Source of the DNA: JAUVUV01 sp964548275
Lineage (GTDB): Bacteria; Gemmatimonadota; Glassbacteria; GWA2-58-10
Reading direction: 5' to 3'
Assembly (NCBI GenBank): GCA_964548275.1
Contig: CAZJQI010000072.1
Span: 1-19,463 of the forward strand
DNA: 19,463 nt
Numbering within the stretch: position 1 is the first letter of the stretch; the number at the start of each line of letters is the position of its first letter. The notes beneath the pieces were generated by a model, which worked only from the letters and a program-made list of their open reading frames with translations, did not search any database and was not told the DNA's origin. A program made the position numbers and the translations under genes. Below, one piece after another: positions 6,204 to 13,582 of the stretch.

Positions 6204-7490
6204 TTAACGATTATTCTCAAGACGATTGCCCCGGTTGGAGCCTCTTTTTAAGATGACACCCGCAGAGCCCGCTTCCAGGCGGCTTAGCAGTAAATTGTCT
6301 CTGATTATCGTGTTCTTGAGATTTTCAATGAGAATGCAGTGAGCTCCTTTCGGGCTGATTATCGTATTTCCGAATACATTGTGAGCCTCTCCTGACAGTA
6401 TCAATCCGAAACCGGTTTTCGGAGATATGATGTTGGCACTGACCAGATTTTCGCCCCCGGCAATAAAGAGCCCTGAGCTTGACGGGGTCGATTCTTCATA
6501 TCTCTCAGTGCTGAAAGTGTTTCCAGTGATGTTGTTCTGACGGGAGTCACTGTCGGTATAAACGGCCAGGCTGTCGTTGGCCTCAAAGGTGCAGCCGCTG
6601 ATCACGTTGAAACTGGAGTTGGAAAACTTTACACCGCCGCCGGGAACGTTATTACGGATTGTCCCTGCGGAAAAAGTGTTTGTGTGGCTGTCCTGGAAAA
6701 TCAGGCCCCATCCCCTGCTTTCCTCGATCAGGTTTCCGGAAAGGGAGGAGCAGGTCGTAGATTTGAGAACAATCCCCGGCCCGCGATGATCATCGATATT
6801 GTTCCCGCTGGCGGTAAGGTTGTAGCAGCCGATTGCCAGGATCCCCTCCTGATAATTCTCTTCGAGCTGGTTTGCCGAGACCACGATATCATGGCAGCCT
6901 TCCAGCCGGATGCCGGATTTGCGGTTATACGTGACTACACAGGACTGAATACGAGGGTCCTCATAACAGATAACGAGGTTTAATCCATGTCCTCGGTTGC
7001 GTACAATCCAGAGTTTTTCAAACAGGCTGTTATAGCAGTGGTCAGCCAGAATTCCATCTCCTCCCTGGTTCAGAAAGCGATCTTCCTCAGGCCAGGCTCC
7101 GGCTTCCCGGATCGCGGCTGTGTCGCCTGTGATACACATGTTGGAGATTGTTACACCCCAGAGTGGATTGGCTTCCGGGTCTTTAGCGGGCCGGGCGAGG
7201 ATGGCCGGCTCACCCTGCCGGTTCTCGTTGACAATAACAGTGCCCCGCCCCTCCCCGACGAGAGCCACGTTGCTGAGCCGGATACGCAGAGGTTCACTGA
7301 TCCGATAGATTCCCGCCGGAATCCTGACCAGCCCTCCGCTTGAAGGAAGAGCATCCAGGGCGGCCTGGATACTCGGGAAATCGCCTGCATTTAAGCTTGC
7401 CTGATGAGCAGGCTGCTTTGAACATTTCAGGCTCGATACGAGCGCAATAATTACTATTAATCGGCAAGCAGAAATAAATGCCCTTTGCAT
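6204..7490 (-). CDS. secreted right-handed parallel beta-helix protein
   Basis: A 428-residue protein with an N-terminal hydrophobic export signal (about residues 1-22, ending SSLKCSKQ; the Cys context is a poor lipobox). The mature part opens with DFPSIQAALDALPSSGGLVRIPAGIYRI, the usual start of pectate-lyase-like (Pectate_lyase_3/NosD-type) helices, and continues as many short coils rich in N, G and I such as ISNMCITGD, LEENYQEGILAIG, SGNNIDDHRGPGIVLKS and ISGCTFEANDS. This fold is used by polysaccharide lyases, epimerases and hydrolases and by non-catalytic binders; no catalytic constellation can be assigned. GGGG lies about 6 bases upstream of the ATG. It lies 24 bp from both the NIPSNAP gene and the symporter gene, so it is almost surely co-transcribed. 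Confidence 0.88.
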   Translation of the reverse strand: MQRAFISACRLIVIIALVSSLKCSKQPAHQASLNAGDFPSIQAALDALPSSGGLVRIPAGIYRISEPLRIRLSNVALVGEGRGTVIVNENRQGEPAILARPAKDPEANPLWGVTISNMCITGDTAAIREAGAWPEEDRFLNQGGDGILADHCYNSLFEKLWIVRNRGHGLNLVICYEDPRIQSCVVTYNRKSGIRLEGCHDIVVSANQLEENYQEGILAIGCYNLTASGNNIDDHRGPGIVLKSTTCSSLSGNLIEESRGWGLIFQDSHTNTFSAGTIRNNVPGGGVKFSNSSFNVISGCTFEANDSLAVYTDSDSRQNNITGNTFSTERYEESTPSSSGLFIAGGENLVSANIISPKTGFGLILSGEAHNVFGNTIISPKGAHCILIENLKNTIIRDNLLLSRLEAGSAGVILKRGSNRGNRLENNR

Positions 7491-7514
7491 GTCAAGCCCC
7501 TTTTACCGGTTATA

Positions 7515-8315
7515 TCAGATCTGCGAATAGGCTGCGGGGCGAAGGATTATGTCCGTGATGTTGGAAACCGTATCCTTATACTTTTCAATTTCCCGCATTT
7601 TGAGCCATTCAGGGTGCGTGACGAAACGGTCCCAGCTTGCGTCGCGGGCCTGCATGTTGTCGTGGCAAAGCATATAGGTCAGGTTGGGCAACTGCGGCCC
7701 CACAAGAGTCTCGCCGAAAAACACCGGGTTCAGGCCCGTTTTGCGGAAAAGCTCGATCTCTCCGCCCTGGTTGAACATCTCGATTTTTTCCCTTCCCGCC
7801 TTCACGCTGTGGCTTTCGTAGATACGCAACTCGAAAATGCGCGGCTTGTTCCCTTCTGTCTGCTGGGACAGTTCAAGCCCGGGCATTTGCTCGAAAGCCA
7901 GCATGAGCGAGCTTTCCGCCCGCACGTAGGCCGGTTCTGAAAGCGGGGTGTCGAGCACCTCGGCGCCAGCGGCTATGAATTCGGCGTCGGCGATCAGCCG
8001 GTCCTTTGCAGCAGCCCAGGATTCGAGCGACTTGTAGGGCAAGAGAAGATAAAGGGCGGGCGTGGGGATATTGGGACCGTAAAGCACGGAGAAAACACCC
8101 ACCGGTTCGACACCGAGACGGTTGAGTGCGGGGATGGCTGCATCGCGCAGGAAAGTGTCGAACCGGCTGATTTTTGACCGGTTGAGCAGATAGTATTTCC
8201 TCAGCTCGTAATATTCACGGCTTGCTCCGGCTTTACTGGTGCTTCCCTGGGCGGCAGCGGCCAATGGGGCTGCGGCGATACCGGATGCGGCCAGCAGTAA
8301 ATCGCGTCTTTTCAT
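7515..8315 (-). CDS. exported two-domain NIPSNAP protein
   Basis: A 266-residue protein. The N terminus MKRRDLLLAASGIAAAPLAA is a Tat-like signal with twin arginines at 3-4 and an AAA cleavage region near 22. Two NIPSNAP-type ferredoxin-like domains follow. The first (about 34-140) begins YYELRKYYL and contains FDTFLRDAAIPALNRLGVEPVGVF. The second (about 155-262) begins IFELRIYESHS and ends with FVTHPEWLKMRE. NIPSNAP/dimeric alpha-beta barrel proteins are often found beside carbohydrate or aromatic catabolism genes in Planctomycetes- and FCB-like genomes, but a defined reaction is lacking. AAAGGAGG precedes the ATG. It is the second gene of the four-gene operon, 47 bp after the SUMF1-hydrolase gene. 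Confidence 0.88.
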   Translation of the reverse strand: MKRRDLLLAASGIAAAPLAAAAQGSTSKAGASREYYELRKYYLLNRSKISRFDTFLRDAAIPALNRLGVEPVGVFSVLYGPNIPTPALYLLLPYKSLESWAAAKDRLIADAEFIAAGAEVLDTPLSEPAYVRAESSLMLAFEQMPGLELSQQTEGNKPRIFELRIYESHSVKAGREKIEMFNQGGEIELFRKTGLNPVFFGETLVGPQLPNLTYMLCHDNMQARDASWDRFVTHPEWLKMREIEKYKDTVSNITDIILRPAAYSQI

Positions 8316-8362
8316 GGGACAACCTCCTTTGTTGATTCTTCTCTATCAGAGAGGCAGGCTTT

Positions 8363-10189
8363 CTATTCGTTGTTCAGGAAGTGTTTCAGCCATTCCACTG
8401 CCAGCCGGACCGACTCCGGTGTGGGCGTGTGTCCCGTACGGTGGTTGAAATAACCGATATTTTTCTGTTTGCCGAACAGGCTGTAGACCTCCCTGGCAGA
8501 GTTGATATAGTACCAGCTCTTGTCGTTATCGGCACTGTCGCCGCCGATCAGCATGAACGGCCTGGGAGCGATCAGGCCCAGCAGCTCATGGTGGTCGGTG
8601 TGCTTTTCGATCCCCCGGATGGTTTGGTCGTGGTACCAGTAGTCCTCGTAATTGGAGAAAGTAATGCCGATTCCCAGCTCGGAGGCAACCACCGCGGTGA
8701 TTCTTGGCTCGAAGGCTGCGGCGTAGAGCGACATCTTGCCGCCGAGCGAGTGTCCGATTATGCCGATATTTCTGCAATCGACCTCAGGCAGGGTGTAGAG
8801 GTAATCGACAAGCCGCTGCGCGTCCCAGACCCACTTGCCGAGCCCGGACAGTCCGGGGTGCCTGATTTTCAGGTTTGCCACAGCCTCGGCGTAGTTTTCC
8901 CCGTAGCTTTCTCCGTACCACCTGATCGCCACCGCAATGTAGCCCTGCTGCGCCATCAGGTAGGCGAAAGACCTCACTCCATGCGTCATATAGCTTCTGC
9001 CGCCCATGTTCTTTGCCGCCGGGGTATCGACATCATAGTAGGGAACGATTACCACCGGGGTGGGCCTGGCGAGCGGTTTGCGTGGAATCATCAGAAAGAT
9101 TTTTTCCCACCAGTCGGGTTCCACCTGGAGGTACATCAGCCTGCCGGTGTATCTTTCCTCCTCGAAAGTTTTAGCCGGTTTTACATTCACACCAGGCGGC
9201 AGTTCCGGCATTTCCCCCAGGAGTTCGGCCCATTTCGCCTCGATCTGTTTCCGGTGCTCCAGCCACTGTTCGGCAGTTTTTACCGTTCTGCCCCTGGGAT
9301 CTTTAAGCAGCGGCGGGAGTTCTCCGGTGTTGTTCTCGAAACCGGCAGGGACCCGGTTGTACGGTTCGAACCAGCCGGCATTGGAAGGGCGTTTTTCTGC
9401 TGTTTCCGGCCCGGTTCTCCTGCAGAGCCTGAAACCGGTGAAACGGCTCCTGTACTCCGGCTTCATGCAGGAACGGTATCCCCTGCTCCAGTTGCCGGAA
9501 AGGCTGATGAAAGAGCCGCCCCGCAAGGCTCGCTCCGGTCCCCATGAGAAACCCCGCGGGTCTGTGAGCGGAACCGGCGTGTCTTTCACGCGGTTGAAAT
9601 AATCGCTGCACCATTCCCAGACATTGCCCAGCATGTCGTGCAGGCCGAAATAATTCGCCGGGTAGCTGCCCACTTTCTTCGTGGCCTTTTCGCTTAATTC
9701 CTTTTTCAATACAGTAAGGCTTTCGCTGTTGGCCGAGCCGATATTGCCGTGCTGATGGGCTGTTTCCCGGGTATAGGGGCTGCCGAGGCTGTCAGCCAGC
9801 TCCCATTCGGCCTCTGTGGGCAGGCGATAGCCGTTTTTGGAGTAATCGCATTCTCCTGTGGAAAGATCATAGCAGGGCGCAAGGCCTTCTTTCAGACTGC
9901 GCAGGTTGCAGTAGCGCACAGCCTCCCACCAGGAGACATTTTCTACAGGGTAGTCAGGGCCCTGATGGAATGAAGGGTTGTAACCCATTAGTTGGGAAAA
10001 ATCTTTCTGGGTAAGTTCCGTGGCAGCGATCATGAACTCGCTCAAGCTGACATCCACCTCGATGCCGCTGAGTCCGTCGACAATTGTGGAGCTTGTGGCC
10101 GGGATGGTGACAAATTCGCTTTGTGCTTTGAGAAAACCGATGCTCACTAATTGCAGCAAAAGGATGATAAGGCGCAGATGAGGTTTCAT
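8363..10189 (-). CDS. SUMF1-domain / alpha-beta hydrolase fusion, secreted
   Basis: A 608-residue exported fusion. Residues 1-23 form a signal peptide. Residues about 25-258 are a SUMF1/FGE-sulfatase-type domain: YRLPTEAEWELA at 121-132, LGNVWEWCSDYF at 187-198, ERALRGGSF at 219-227 and GFRLCRR at 252-258. The two cysteines that follow RGGS[FY] in true formylglycine-generating enzymes are absent (RGGSFISLSGNW), so it is unlikely to activate sulfatases. After a linker, residues about 340-608 are a dienelactone-hydrolase/acetyl-xylan-esterase-like domain with nucleophile Ser481 in GHSLGG, likely Asp551 (GGDSADND) and His587 (HRTGHTP). The ATG at 10189 is chosen because GGAGG lies directly upstream; an in-frame ATG six codons earlier lies before that site. 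First gene of the operon reaching 4794. Likely an extracellular or periplasmic esterase; the substrate is unknown. Confidence 0.88.
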   Translation of the reverse strand: MKPHLRLIILLLQLVSIGFLKAQSEFVTIPATSSTIVDGLSGIEVDVSLSEFMIAATELTQKDFSQLMGYNPSFHQGPDYPVENVSWWEAVRYCNLRSLKEGLAPCYDLSTGECDYSKNGYRLPTEAEWELADSLGSPYTRETAHQHGNIGSANSESLTVLKKELSEKATKKVGSYPANYFGLHDMLGNVWEWCSDYFNRVKDTPVPLTDPRGFSWGPERALRGGSFISLSGNWSRGYRSCMKPEYRSRFTGFRLCRRTGPETAEKRPSNAGWFEPYNRVPAGFENNTGELPPLLKDPRGRTVKTAEQWLEHRKQIEAKWAELLGEMPELPPGVNVKPAKTFEEERYTGRLMYLQVEPDWWEKIFLMIPRKPLARPTPVVIVPYYDVDTPAAKNMGGRSYMTHGVRSFAYLMAQQGYIAVAIRWYGESYGENYAEAVANLKIRHPGLSGLGKWVWDAQRLVDYLYTLPEVDCRNIGIIGHSLGGKMSLYAAAFEPRITAVVASELGIGITFSNYEDYWYHDQTIRGIEKHTDHHELLGLIAPRPFMLIGGDSADNDKSWYYINSAREVYSLFGKQKNIGYFNHRTGHTPTPESVRLAVEWLKHFLNNE

Positions 10190-10290
10190 ATTTCCTCCGT
10201 AAGGCACAGAGATGAAGAAAACCGGTCTATCGTGGATATAGGAAATCCACTCAATAAGTTAAAAAGAGACAATCTCAATATAAAGAATAA

Positions 10291-10317
10291 AATCCCGGCC
10301 GTGGTGTGGCCGGGATT
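10291..10317 (-). terminator. rho-independent terminator after the Tat TIM-barrel gene
   Basis: A perfect 10-bp stem (AATCCCGGCC with GGCCGGGATT) has a 7-base loop. On the minus strand it is followed by TTTATTCTTT, so it ends the transcript of the gene at 10389-11336 and isolates the next operon. Between it and the start at 10189 lies a 6-bp inverted repeat, GTGGAT/ATCCAC (10232-10250), a possible but unsupported operator. No clear -10/-35 pair could be fixed there. Confidence 0.75.
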
Positions 10318-10388
10318 GTTAAGATTGCTGGCTGTGCGTGAATCGGTTCCGGTGGCATTCCGCATGGCTGGAAGGAGGGTTCAGACTT

Positions 10389-11336
10389 TTAGGCTTTCCA
10401 GGGGCGCTCTCTGTTCAGGTCTCTTGATAGAATATCCTTTGCAAGGATTACATTTTCCCTGACCTGCCAGTCGAACATGCCTACTACAGCGAAATCGGCG
10501 CCGTTGGCAAACACGTAGCGCAGGCCCTCCCGCGGATGGATCGCCCCTGCGGCCAGGACCTTGAATGCGATCCACGGCCTGTCCACTGTTTTCATGAATT
10601 CGATGGTTTCTTCCGGAGTAACGGCCCAGACATTATCGTGCTGCTCGGCTGGCTGGGCGGACCAGTAATTCTTGCTGTTAAGGGTTTTCATGTAAAAATC
10701 GGGTTTCAGGCCTGCTTTCTCACTGGCCACGATTACCTCGAGCACGTGGCCGCCGATTCCAGAGGGCAAACCATTCGATTTAATATAATCGATAGCCTCT
10801 CCGAGCGTGTCGACATGCCCGTCGCTGACCAGTTTATCGCCAGCCGCGCCCTGAACGTAAACCGCCGCGGCCCCGCTGTCGATGGCTTTCCGGATGGTTG
10901 ATTTAACGTCGGTAGGTGTGGGGTAGCTCTCCGAGATCCACTGCATCTTGCCGCCCCGCTCCTTCCAGTATGTCTGGAAAATCCTTATCGGAAGCTCCCG
11001 GGGATCGGCAATCACAGTATTGATTCCGTTCTCCTCGCACAATTGCAGAGTGTCGAGGATCTTTTGATCGGTGTTGTAGCGCTTGACCAGGGGCGAGACG
11101 TAGATCAGGTCCCTGGCGTGGGCGTAGCCGCTGATCAGGTTTCCCCCGCAGATCAGCTTGCTTACCGTGAGACTGCCGATCTTGCCTGTCTGCAGGCCGG
11201 TGACCGGGGGTTCGGTCCCAGGCTTTTCGGGTTTTTCCGTCAGGGCTTTTTCCTCGCAGCTCAGGAACACCGAGGCCCCGGCGGCCCCGACTGCGGAGTT
11301 TGTGATAAATTTCCGGCGGTTGATCTTTTTCGGCAT
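10389..11336 (-). CDS. Tat-exported TIM-barrel protein, aldo/keto reductase-like
   Basis: A 315-residue protein. The N terminus NRRKFITNSAVGAAGASVFL (residues 6-25) is a Tat signal ending in a possible lipid-anchor Cys27. GKIGSLTVSKLICGGN resembles the first strands of aldo/keto reductases (G-x-(S/T)-x-L-x-V-S-x-L-x-x-G). Later, VYVQGAAGDKLVSDG, IGGHVLEVIVASEKAG and PWIAFKVLAAGAIHP fit successive barrel strands. The usual AKR signature D-T-A-x-x-Y after GIN is missing (GINTVIADPRE), so the catalytic tetrad cannot be placed; it may be a non-redox barrel or bind another cofactor. The ATG at 11336 is chosen because GGAGG lies 6 bases upstream. It follows the thioredoxin gene by 97 bp on the same strand and is closed by the terminator at 10291-10317. 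Confidence 0.78.
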   Translation of the reverse strand: MPKKINRRKFITNSAVGAAGASVFLSCEEKALTEKPEKPGTEPPVTGLQTGKIGSLTVSKLICGGNLISGYAHARDLIYVSPLVKRYNTDQKILDTLQLCEENGINTVIADPRELPIRIFQTYWKERGGKMQWISESYPTPTDVKSTIRKAIDSGAAAVYVQGAAGDKLVSDGHVDTLGEAIDYIKSNGLPSGIGGHVLEVIVASEKAGLKPDFYMKTLNSKNYWSAQPAEQHDNVWAVTPEETIEFMKTVDRPWIAFKVLAAGAIHPREGLRYVFANGADFAVVGMFDWQVRENVILAKDILSRDLNRERPWKA

Positions 11337-11433
11337 GGCATGCCTCCAGGCAGATGCAGGTTGAGCTGGGGACAGAAGAGGCAAGTGAAATGGCTATTAG
11401 AGGATTGGGCAAATTATGCCGAATTGTCAAGGA

Positions 11434-11673
11434 TTATCGAAAGGACAGCATCTTTTTGATCTCATCCACGTCCGGAACCTTGCCGGAGACCTTTACCCGG
11501 CCGTCAACAGCAAGAGCGGGTGTCATCATCACGCCGAAGCCCATGATTGCCTTGATATCGGTCACCTTTTCCATCTCGAAATCGATACCGGTTTCCCTGG
11601 CGGCGGTCTCTGCGTTTTCTGCCAGTTTCCGGCATTTCGGGCAGCCTGGGCCGAGTATCTGTATCTTTTTCAT
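11434..11673 (-). CDS. small thioredoxin-like redox protein (CPKC)
   Basis: A 79-residue protein of the small redox-active disulfide family (TM0996/MTH895-like thioredoxin fold). The active-site pair is Cys11-Pro-Lys-Cys14 in GPGCPKCRKL, and the cis-Pro side is the MMTPALAVDGRV segment near residues 49-60. It ends with the family-typical K-x-P-x-x-D-E-I-K-K-x-L. The ATG at 11673 is preferred to the adjoining GTG because AAGGA then lies 7 bases away. It is the third gene of an ArsR-permease-thioredoxin operon, 13 bp after the permease. Proteins of this type recurrently accompany DUF318 permeases and probably reduce a substrate or the permease cysteines; that role is inferred. Confidence 0.9.
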   Translation of the reverse strand: MKKIQILGPGCPKCRKLAENAETAARETGIDFEMEKVTDIKAIMGFGVMMTPALAVDGRVKVSGKVPDVDEIKKMLSFR

Positions 11674-11686
11674 CACTTGTTCCTTT

Positions 11687-12985
11687 TCAAAAAAATGATC
11701 CGTAAATCAAGCCGCTGACAGTAGCCATGGCAATTACAAGAAGAACGAAGACTGCGGTTTTCCTGGTGCCCATTATGCTGCGGATTACCAGCATGTTGGG
11801 CAGGCTCAAGGCGGGGCCTGCCAGCAGCAGGGCCAGTGCCGGGCCCTTGCCCATGCCGTTGCCGATCAGGCCCTGGAGGATCGGGACCTCGGTGAGCGTG
11901 GCAAAGTACATGAAAGCCCCGGCAAAAGAAGCGAAAAAATTTGCCGGCAGGGAGTTTCCTCCCACCGCATTGTGTATCCACGCGGAGGGAATGATTCCCT
12001 CGTGACCCGGACGGCCCAGCAGGGCCCCGGCAATCAGCACTCCGAAGAAAAGCAGGGGGAGAATCTGCCTGGCAAAACCCCAGGTGGAGCTGAACCAGTC
12101 GCCGAGCTCGCCCTTGTCTGTGGATGTCACGATCGACAGGCCGAGAAACCCCGCCGAGAAAGACAGAACGGGAAAGTCGCAGAACAAAACGGCCAAAGCT
12201 ACCGGGGCTATCGTAAGAGCTGCGAGCTTATCCCACCCCAGGCCGAACCAGCAGGCCAGCACCACCCCGAGGCCCACGGCCGATAGTGCTGTCAGAATCC
12301 ACTTAATGGAGTAAACCGCATGCCAGAGTCCGCTGCTCTCGGCCGGTTTGCCCCAGTTGGCGAATATCAGGATTGCAACCATCAGGGCAAAATAGACGGC
12401 GTTCCGCCACAGCGGCCTTGACACCTCAGGCTCGGGCATGGCTGCCTGAAGGTCGGTTTTCTCGGTCTCCTCGCGAAGAAAAATCAGGTGCATCGAAAGC
12501 CCGATGACAACACTGAAAACTATCGCGCCCACAGCCCGGGCCAGGCCGAGTTCCAGGCCCAGCACCCTGGCTGTGAGGATAATCGCCAGCACATTGATCG
12601 CAGGGCCGGAATAGAGAAAAGCCGTCGCCGGCCCGAGACCTGCACCCATGCGGTAAATACCGGCAAAGAGCGGCAGCACCGTGCATGAACAGACAGCCAG
12701 AATGGTGCCGGAAACGGAAGCGACTCCATATGAGATCAATTTGCTGGCCCTGGAGCCGAGATATTTCATCACCGAGGCCTGGCTGACAAAGACCGCGATC
12801 GCCCCGGCAATGAAAAAAGCGGGCACCAGGCACAGGATCACATGCTCCCTGGCGTACCATCGTGCCAGATGAAAGGCCTCTATGAGTGCATTGTCGAACC
12901 TGGCTGTGCCCACAGGGAAGTAGAAAAAGGCGAGAAATAAGCCCAGGGCAGATGCAAGCGCTTTCCATTCTTTTTTCCAGTTCAC
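11687..12985 (-). CDS. DUF318 / ArsP-type permease
   Basis: A 432-residue inner-membrane permease with about 8-10 hydrophobic segments arranged as two similar halves. The first half carries VCSCTVLPLFAGIYRMGAG and GPATAFLYSGPAINVLA; the second repeats the theme as GKGPALALLLAGPALSLPNM. The paired cysteines in CSC, within a conserved membrane loop, are typical of the YraQ/DUF318 family, which includes ArsP exporters of organoarsenicals. A charged cytoplasmic stretch (LREETEKTDLQAAMPEPE) divides the halves. The start codon is GTG, with GGAG close upstream. It lies 81 bp after arsR and 13 bp before the thioredoxin gene. Export of an arsenical or related metalloid is the likely role, but no cognate substrate evidence is present and no arsenate reductase or ArsB/Acr3 is in the window. 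Confidence 0.85.
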   Translation of the reverse strand: MNWKKEWKALASALGLFLAFFYFPVGTARFDNALIEAFHLARWYAREHVILCLVPAFFIAGAIAVFVSQASVMKYLGSRASKLISYGVASVSGTILAVCSCTVLPLFAGIYRMGAGLGPATAFLYSGPAINVLAIILTARVLGLELGLARAVGAIVFSVVIGLSMHLIFLREETEKTDLQAAMPEPEVSRPLWRNAVYFALMVAILIFANWGKPAESSGLWHAVYSIKWILTALSAVGLGVVLACWFGLGWDKLAALTIAPVALAVLFCDFPVLSFSAGFLGLSIVTSTDKGELGDWFSSTWGFARQILPLLFFGVLIAGALLGRPGHEGIIPSAWIHNAVGGNSLPANFFASFAGAFMYFATLTEVPILQGLIGNGMGKGPALALLLAGPALSLPNMLVIRSIMGTRKTAVFVLLVIAMATVSGLIYGSFF

Positions 12986-13066
12986 GATTCTCCGCTCCAG
13001 CCGAAACCTGGTAAAAGCTGCTGGGTGTATGTCAGCCTGACCGAATCAATAATCGAACGAGTCCTT

Positions 13067-13387
13067 TTAAGTTATGGCTTGCATCTGCGCTCGGGCATTA
13101 GATTTGAGCACATCCTCGACACAGCTGAAAAATCCAGGCAGACAGCTTATCCTCAAATTATAGAATACCTGTAGCCCTCTTTTCTCGTCCTGAAGGATAC
13201 CGGCATTTTTAAGGATGGAAAGATGCCTGGAAACAGTGGAGACATCCGCACCGATCATTTCAGTGAGTTCGCAGACACATCTTTCTCCTCTGGACAGTTC
13301 ATCGACAATGAAAAGACGGGTAGGATGGGCCAGCGCTTTCAGGACTCTGGCCCTGTATTCGAATTTGGCCTGGATTTTAGGATCCAT
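13067..13387 (-). CDS. ArsR/SmtB-family repressor
   Basis: A 106-residue winged-helix regulator. The DNA-reading region is ELTEMIGADVSTVSRHLSILKNAGIL (about 40-65; a run of helix-turn-helix residues). Cys37-Val-Cys39 in RGERCVCEL is the position used by As(III)-sensing ArsR proteins on the recognition-domain helix, and Cys82 and Cys89 near the C terminus could complete a thiol site. The length is normal. The ATG at 13387 is chosen over an in-frame TTG four codons earlier because GGAGG is placed 5 bases before it. It heads an operon with the permease and thioredoxin genes. The inverted repeat at 13405-13426 covers its own -10 box, so autorepression relieved by a thiophilic metalloid is the natural model. 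Confidence 0.9.
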   Translation of the reverse strand: MDPKIQAKFEYRARVLKALAHPTRLFIVDELSRGERCVCELTEMIGADVSTVSRHLSILKNAGILQDEKRGLQVFYNLRISCLPGFFSCVEDVLKSNARAQMQAIT

Positions 13388-13404
13388 TTTACCCTCCAAT
13401 TAAA

Positions 13405-13426
13405 TGGCTATTTGGCAATATAGCCA
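13405..13426. promoter_or_regulatory. ArsR-type operator (inverted repeat)
   Basis: TGGCTA and TAGCCA form perfect 6-bp arms around a 10-base AT-rich core. The dyad overlaps the -10 box of the arsR promoter and lies 18 bases before the arsR ATG, a typical place for an autoregulatory ArsR site. Confidence 0.7.
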
Positions 13427-13445
13427 AGTAGTAGTTGCGTGTCAA
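13417..13445 (-). promoter_or_regulatory. sigma-70-type promoter of the arsR-permease-thioredoxin operon
   Basis: On the minus strand, consensus TTGACA (13440-13445) is followed after exactly 17 bases by TATATT (13417-13422), 11 of 12 bases matching. The operator covers the -10 box, so the promoter should be strong but repressible. Confidence 0.85.
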
Positions 13446-13526
13446 TCATTTTGAGCCGGGAAAAAGTCCGTGAGTTCGCTGCAATTTATTTGATGGGTCT
13501 GGAATTTTATCCGGGCCCTTTTTATG

Positions 13527-13554
13527 TTGATAAGCGGAAACAGATCACTATAAC
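13527..13554 (+). promoter_or_regulatory. sigma-70-type promoter of the PhoD-like gene
   Basis: TTGATA (13527-13532) and TATAAC (13549-13554) are 16 bases apart, each box 5/6 to consensus. Transcription would start near 13561, downstream of the longest possible reading-frame start. This favours the internal start at 13583. Confidence 0.65.
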
Positions 13555-13582
13555 TCTCCTTCTCCAGACAAGGATGGGAAAA

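Noticed and set aside
8381..9547. 388-codon plus-strand open frame
   Set aside because: It is antisense to the SUMF1-hydrolase gene, whose domains are unmistakable; the frame has no recognisable domain and results from codon bias.
13439..13582. Longer start for the PhoD-like protein (48 extra residues)
   Set aside because: The extension would begin upstream of the predicted promoter, lacks a ribosome site and would bury the signal peptide inside the protein.
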